This document shows, piece by piece, positions 59,354-64,000 of a DNA stretch of 64,000 bases. The notes under the pieces are model-generated. The model made no database searches, was not told where the DNA came from, and saw only the letters and a list, made by a program, of their open reading frames with translations. The stretch is from an uncultured Flavobacteriaceae bacterium. GTDB lineage: Bacteria > Bacteroidota > Bacteroidia > Flavobacteriales > Flavobacteriaceae. Within the stretch, counting starts at the first letter, position 1, and every line of letters starts with the position of its first letter. The position numbers were made by a program, and so were the translations under genes. Where the stretch lies: positions 1 through 64,000 of the forward strand of contig CALKOU010000006.1 of assembly GCA_938092005.1 (NCBI GenBank), written 5' to 3'.

Positions 59354-61139
59354 GATGTAGGTGTTCGTATATTTTTTTGGCCATGGATGCACCTGTGACT
59401 TGGGTTAGTGCCTCGATATTAGCCGCCTTAATACGTTTTACGGATTTGAATTTTTTTAATAACTGTGTTGCTGTTTTCTCCCCTACACCAGGAATTTGTT
59501 CCAAGGTAGAGTTAATCGCGCCTTTGCTGCGTTTGTTGCGGTGTAGTCGAATGCCAAAGCGGTGCGCCTCATTGCGCAACTGCTGTACGATGCGTAGGGT
59601 TTCTGAACGCTTGTCCAAATAAAGAGGAATGGGATCGTCTGGGAAATAGAGTTCTTCGAGACGCTTTGCAATGCCCAAAATGGCTACTTTCCCTCGTATT
59701 CCCAAGACGTCAAAACTTTTAAGAGCGGCATTAAGCTGCCCCTTTCCACCATCAATGACCACCAATTGTGGTAAGGGTTCACCTTCGTTAATCAATCGCT
59801 TATAGCGGCGATATACCACCTCCTCCATAGAGGCAAAGTCGTCTGGGCCTTGAACTGTTTTGATGCCGTAGTGACGGTATTCCTTTTTGCTTGGTTTTCC
59901 GTTACGAAACACCACACAAGCGGCTACGGGGTTCGTTCCTTGAATGTTGGAGTTGTCAAAACATTCTATGTGAAGGGGTTGCTCGTGCAACCTTAAGTCG
60001 CGCTGCATTTGTGCCATGATGCGTTGTGAATGCTGCTCTGGATCTGTTAGTTTTATTTGCTTTAATTGCTCTAAACGGCTTTGCTTGGCATTGCGTAACG
60101 ACAAGTTAATTAATTGTTTCTTTTCGCCTATTTTAGGTACCGTAACCCGTACCTTTTCGCCTAAATCAACTTCAAAAGGAAGCAATATTTCTTTGGAAGA
60201 AGAATTAAACCTTCTTCTTAATTCAACCAAAGCCACACGCAACAACTCAGCATCCGATTCGTCAAGTTTCTTTTTTATAGCAAGATTGTGAAACCGAACA
60301 ATAGAACCATGCGCCACTTGTAGGAAATTGACAAACGCTGTGGTTTCATCCGAAACAATGGTACACACGTCCACAGCGTCTATTTTAGCACTTACCACAG
60401 CAGACTTGGCTTGATAGTGTTGCAAGGCTTCCATTTTTAATTTTACTTTTTGAGCGTGCTCAAATTGCAATGTTTTTGAAGCGGCGAGCATCTCTTTTTT
60501 AAAAGCGTGGTTAACCTCTTTAAACTTTCCTTGCAAGATGTTGCGAATATGTGCCACCGCCTCATCGTAGTGCGTAGTGGTTTGCTGTCCCACACAAGCT
60601 CCCAAGCAGTTTCCAATGTGGTATTCCAAACACACTTTAAACTTCTCACTCGCAATATTTTCTTGACTCAAATCGTAATGGCAAGTGCGTAACGGATATA
60701 GTTCGTTAATAAGTTCCAAAAGAACACGAACGGTTTTGCCGTTGGTAAAAGGGCCGTAATACTCCGAACCATCTTGAACAACTTTGCGCGTAGCAAAAAC
60801 ACGTGGGTACCGTTCCTTTTTGATGCAAATCCAAGGATATGTTTTGTCATCCCGCAATAAAATATTGTATCTAGGTTGATGTTCTTTGATCAATGTATTT
60901 TCCAATATTAAAGCATCCGACTCTGTAGGAACAACAATATGCTTGAGGGATTCAATGGCATTAACAAGGTTTCGGGTTTTGCGAGAATCTACTTGCTTTC
61001 TGAAGTAGGAAGCCACCCTTTTTTTGAGGTCTTTTGCTTTTCCAACATAAATAATTTCTCCCTCAACGTTGTAATATTGATATACGCCAGGCTCGTTGGG
61101 CAACGACGCTACTTGTTCTTTTAAGCTTAGCTGAGTCAT
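59340..61139 (-). CDS. uvrC: excinuclease ABC subunit C
   Basis: LPNEPGVYQYYNVEGEIIYVGKAKDLKKRVASYF (GIY-YIG), IECFDNSNIQGTNPVAACVVF, LVVIDGGKGQL, LEQIPGVGEKTATQLL. Confidence 0.96.
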   Translation of the reverse strand: MTQLSLKEQVASLPNEPGVYQYYNVEGEIIYVGKAKDLKKRVASYFRKQVDSRKTRNLVNAIESLKHIVVPTESDALILENTLIKEHQPRYNILLRDDKTYPWICIKKERYPRVFATRKVVQDGSEYYGPFTNGKTVRVLLELINELYPLRTCHYDLSQENIASEKFKVCLEYHIGNCLGACVGQQTTTHYDEAVAHIRNILQGKFKEVNHAFKKEMLAASKTLQFEHAQKVKLKMEALQHYQAKSAVVSAKIDAVDVCTIVSDETTAFVNFLQVAHGSIVRFHNLAIKKKLDESDAELLRVALVELRRRFNSSSKEILLPFEVDLGEKVRVTVPKIGEKKQLINLSLRNAKQSRLEQLKQIKLTDPEQHSQRIMAQMQRDLRLHEQPLHIECFDNSNIQGTNPVAACVVFRNGKPSKKEYRHYGIKTVQGPDDFASMEEVVYRRYKRLINEGEPLPQLVVIDGGKGQLNAALKSFDVLGIRGKVAILGIAKRLEELYFPDDPIPLYLDKRSETLRIVQQLRNEAHRFGIRLHRNKRSKGAINSTLEQIPGVGEKTATQLLKKFKSVKRIKAANIEALTQVTGASMAKKIYEHLHHEKS

Positions 61140-61185
61140 GGATACTAAAGTACAAAAACTTGTGTCTAAACACGTATATTTATGC

Positions 61186-61746
61186 ATGGCCAAAAAGCAT
61201 GAGTTACGCCTCCTATATCGCAAGAAACGTTCCACACTTTCTGTGGACAGCATAAACAAGGCAAGTGCTCAAATACTTCATCATATAAAATCCCAAAATC
61301 TTGTTCAAGGAAATCTGGTAATGCTCTATGTGTCAAGCGAAAAACATAACGAAATCTCCACGGTATCTTGGTTTTCTGAACTAAAGCAATATGCTACATG
61401 TGTTCCTAAAGTAATGAGGACAGGCGGTACCATGGAGGCTGTTTTATGGGAAACAGCCATGCCTTTTGTAACCAATGCTTGGGGAATCAAAGAGCCCAAA
61501 AGCAATGCTTATTTAGCACCCGAAACCATAGAAACCATTATTGTTCCGTTGTTGTGTTTTGATAAAAAAGGGCATCGTGTAGGGTATGGAAAAGGGTTTT
61601 ATGATAGGTTTCTTGCCCGTTGTGCGCCAACGGTTAGAACCATTGGGGTGTCTTATTTTGATCCTGTTGAACAAATTGATGCCGTTGAAACTACTGACTA
61701 CCCTTTAGATATCGTGGTGACCCCAACAAAAGTATTTCGCTTTTAG
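61186..61746 (+). CDS. 5-formyltetrahydrofolate cyclo-ligase
   Basis: KKHELRLLYRKKRSTLS, GYGKGFYDRFLARC, DPVEQIDAVETTDYPLDIVVTP. Confidence 0.92.
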   Translation: MAKKHELRLLYRKKRSTLSVDSINKASAQILHHIKSQNLVQGNLVMLYVSSEKHNEISTVSWFSELKQYATCVPKVMRTGGTMEAVLWETAMPFVTNAWGIKEPKSNAYLAPETIETIIVPLLCFDKKGHRVGYGKGFYDRFLARCAPTVRTIGVSYFDPVEQIDAVETTDYPLDIVVTPTKVFRF

Positions 61747-62372
61747 GATGCGGGCTTTCGTTGTTGAAGTAATAATAGTGCTACTCCCACACTAATGGAG
61801 CTGTCTGCGATATTAAAGACAGGTTCAAAAAAAGTAAAGCTGTTCCCGCCTACAAAAGGGAGCCACTCGGGCCATGTCCATGTAAACATCGGAAACTGAA
61901 ACATATCTACTACATGACCAAACATAAGCGGAGCATAACCGCCCTCTGCAGGTAAAAATGTTGAAAGTTGATTGTATGCACTTTCTGAAAAAAGCACCCC
62001 GTAAAAAACAGAGTCTATGATGTTACCCAAAGCTCCTGCAAAAATAAGACTAACGGCAATTAGCTGCATTTTTGGTGCCTGGGCTTTTACTGCTCGAGTG
62101 AGCCAAACACCAATGACCGATACGGCTAATAGTCTAAAAACACTCAAAAGAAGTTTTGCTATATCTTCGGAAATAAAAGGAATAAAATCGCTGAGACTCG
62201 CCCCCCATGCCATTCCTTTATTTTCAACAAATAGGAGTCTAAACCATCCCCAGTCAATAATAGCATCACTGCCGTAATAGGTAAGCGAATAGTTAAGTTT
62301 GATGTAAACTTTTAATGCTTGATCTGCGGCAAGAACGGCTAAAACAATCCAAGAAAGCTTACGAAGCGACAT
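61743..62372 (-). CDS. lspA: lipoprotein signal peptidase
   Basis: VENKGMAWGAS, FAGALGNIIDSVFYG, FNIADSSISVGVALLL. Confidence 0.95.
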   Translation of the reverse strand: MSLRKLSWIVLAVLAADQALKVYIKLNYSLTYYGSDAIIDWGWFRLLFVENKGMAWGASLSDFIPFISEDIAKLLLSVFRLLAVSVIGVWLTRAVKAQAPKMQLIAVSLIFAGALGNIIDSVFYGVLFSESAYNQLSTFLPAEGGYAPLMFGHVVDMFQFPMFTWTWPEWLPFVGGNSFTFFEPVFNIADSSISVGVALLLLQQRKPAS

Positions 62373-62375
62373 AAA

Positions 62376-62753
62376 TTAACGCTGCATGTTTTTTGCCTCT
62401 ATACTTAATGTGGCATGAGGAACAAGCTTTAGACGTTCGGCGCTAATGAGTTTTCCGGTAACACGACAAACACCATAGGTTTTGTTTTCAATTCGAATTA
62501 AAGCGTTTTTTAAATCTCGAATAAACTTTTCCTGACGAATAGCAAGCTGTGTGTTCGCCTCTTTCGACATCGTTTCAGAGCCTTCTTCAAATGCTTTAAA
62601 GGTGGGTGCAGTATCGTCGGTTCCGTTGTTACCGTCGTTCATGTAAGCACTCCTAATAAGCTCCAAATCGTTCTGGGCTTTTGCTATTTTTTCTTCGATT
62701 AGCTCTCTAAACTCTTGCAGGGCTTCGTCGCTGTAATGATTTGTTTTGTCCAT
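62376..62753 (-). CDS. TraR/DksA family transcriptional regulator
   Basis: YSDEALQEFRELIEEKIAKAQNDLELIRSAYMNDGNNGTDDTAPTFK, YGVCRVTGKLISAERLKLVPHATL. Confidence 0.9.
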   Translation of the reverse strand: MDKTNHYSDEALQEFRELIEEKIAKAQNDLELIRSAYMNDGNNGTDDTAPTFKAFEEGSETMSKEANTQLAIRQEKFIRDLKNALIRIENKTYGVCRVTGKLISAERLKLVPHATLSIEAKNMQR

Positions 62754-62763
62754 AATAATTAAA

Positions 62764-64000
62764 TTATTTCGATTTGACCATAGTTACATTGGTTTCTAAA
62801 GCGTCAAAAGATATTGGTATACTGCCTTTCAATGCTTCATCTACTAAGATAATACTTGTAGCTAGAATTTCGTGTTTAATATACGCTTTGTTTTGTTCTA
62901 AAACAGCTGTTAGCTCATCATTTTCGCTAAGCGTCAGTTCAATAGTATCGGTAACATCAAACCCAAGGTCTTTACGCATATTTTGCAATCGGTTTACAAG
63001 CTCTCGTGCCATGCCCTCCAAACGCAACGCTTCGTTCATTTGAACGTCAAGTGCTACGGTTACGCCTTGTTCTGATGCCACAAGCCAACCCGATACGTCT
63101 TTGGACGTAATAACAACGTCCGCTGCTTCGAGCATTGTCTCTTTCCCATCAATTGTCAGGTCTAATTTCCCATGCTTTTCCAATTCTTGAATCTGTGTTT
63201 CGCTAAGGTTTTGAATCGCCTGAGCTACTTGCTTCATCGCTTTACCAAAGCGAGGTCCTAATGTTTTAAAATTAGGTTTTACTTCTTTAACTAAAATAGA
63301 GGACGTATCGTCTAAAAGCTGCACCTCTTTTACATTGACTTCAGAAGCTATTAAATCCGCAACAGCAGCCACTTGTTTACGCTCATGTTCATCTAGCACC
63401 GGGATCATGATACGCTGCAGGGGTTGTCTCACTTTAATCTTTTCGCGCTTGCGCAGCGACAACACCAATGATGTTATTTTTTGTGCCCGCTGCATTTTCT
63501 GTTCCAATTCGGCGTTGATATCGTCCGTATTTGGTTTTGGGTAAAACGAAAGGTGCACTGAGGGTGCTGATTCTTTTTTAGTAATGCTGTTAAGGTCTTG
63601 AAATAGTCGATCCGCATAGAACGGTGCAACAGGTGCCATAAGTTTTGCAACACTCAATAAGCATTCATAAAGTGTTTGGTAGGCTGCAATTTTATCTGCT
63701 TCATAACTGCCTTTCCAAAAACGACGACGACACAAGCGAACATACCAGTTACTTAAATCTTCTGTCACAAAGTGAGCAATTGCCCTACACGCTCGAGTAG
63801 GTTCATAAGCGTCAAAATGAGAAGCTGTATTTTGAACTAAACTATGAAGTTCTGACAAAATCCACTGATCTATTTCGGGACGCTCTTGCACTGGAATTTC
63901 CTCCTCAGCGAACCTAAAACCGTCAATGTTTGCATATAGGCTGAAGAAGGCATAGGTGTTGTAAAGTGTGCCAAAGAATTTACGTTTTACTTCCTCAATA
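62764..64000 (-). CDS. ileS: isoleucine--tRNA ligase, C-terminal part (runs off the window)
   Basis: Frame stays open to 64000: IEEVKRKFFGTLYNTYAFFSLYANIDGF...RPEIDQWILSELHSLV...NWYVRLCRRRFWKG...LMAPVAPFYAD. Confidence 0.96.
   Translation of the reverse strand, partial: IEEVKRKFFGTLYNTYAFFSLYANIDGFRFAEEEIPVQERPEIDQWILSELHSLVQNTASHFDAYEPTRACRAIAHFVTEDLSNWYVRLCRRRFWKGSYEADKIAAYQTLYECLLSVAKLMAPVAPFYADRLFQDLNSITKKESAPSVHLSFYPKPNTDDINAELEQKMQRAQKITSLVLSLRKREKIKVRQPLQRIMIPVLDEHERKQVAAVADLIASEVNVKEVQLLDDTSSILVKEVKPNFKTLGPRFGKAMKQVAQAIQNLSETQIQELEKHGKLDLTIDGKETMLEAADVVITSKDVSGWLVASEQGVTVALDVQMNEALRLEGMARELVNRLQNMRKDLGFDVTDTIELTLSENDELTAVLEQNKAYIKHEILATSIILVDEALKGSIPISFDALETNVTMVKSK

Noticed and set aside
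1-64000. CRISPR arrays, rRNA operons, complete tRNAs, IS transposases, prophage genes
   Set aside because: None seen on either strand; no regularly spaced repeats or transposase motifs in the supplied ORFs.

Overview
This 64-kb window is chromosomal DNA from a member of Bacteroidetes, most likely a marine or other Flavobacteriia. The support is the presence of T9SS components and cargo, DUF4292, DUF4254, DUF5687 and DUF6168-type families, an atpBEFHAG operon without atpDC, and the ileS-dksA-lspA order. All names come from reading the translated ORFs; no database search was run. Most of the window is ordinary housekeeping: aconitase, trehalose synthesis, purD, F1Fo ATPase, katA/oxyR, dut, riboflavin synthase, pdxA, rpmF-fabH-accBC, asd, alr, tdk, rsmI, recJ, pgi, uvrC, lspA and ileS. 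The parts that merit a second look are: (1) recJ carries two in-frame, GC-rich, low-complexity insertions that share an exact 35-bp inverted repeat, suggesting a mobile or expanding protein-coding repeat; (2) a compact two-gene restriction-modification system lies between asd and alr, with the nuclease upstream of and overlapping the methylase; (3) a decayed segment at about 15.1-16.1 kb has a start-less, truncated T9SS-cargo-like ORF that ends inside a REP-like hairpin, plus an orphan antitoxin remnant; (4) an unannotated 43-aa basic micro-ORF sits at 281-412; (5) a palindrome lies in the katA/oxyR divergent promoter; (6) an acyltransferase is fused to an SGNH hydrolase. No rRNA, complete tRNA, CRISPR array or transposase gene was seen.
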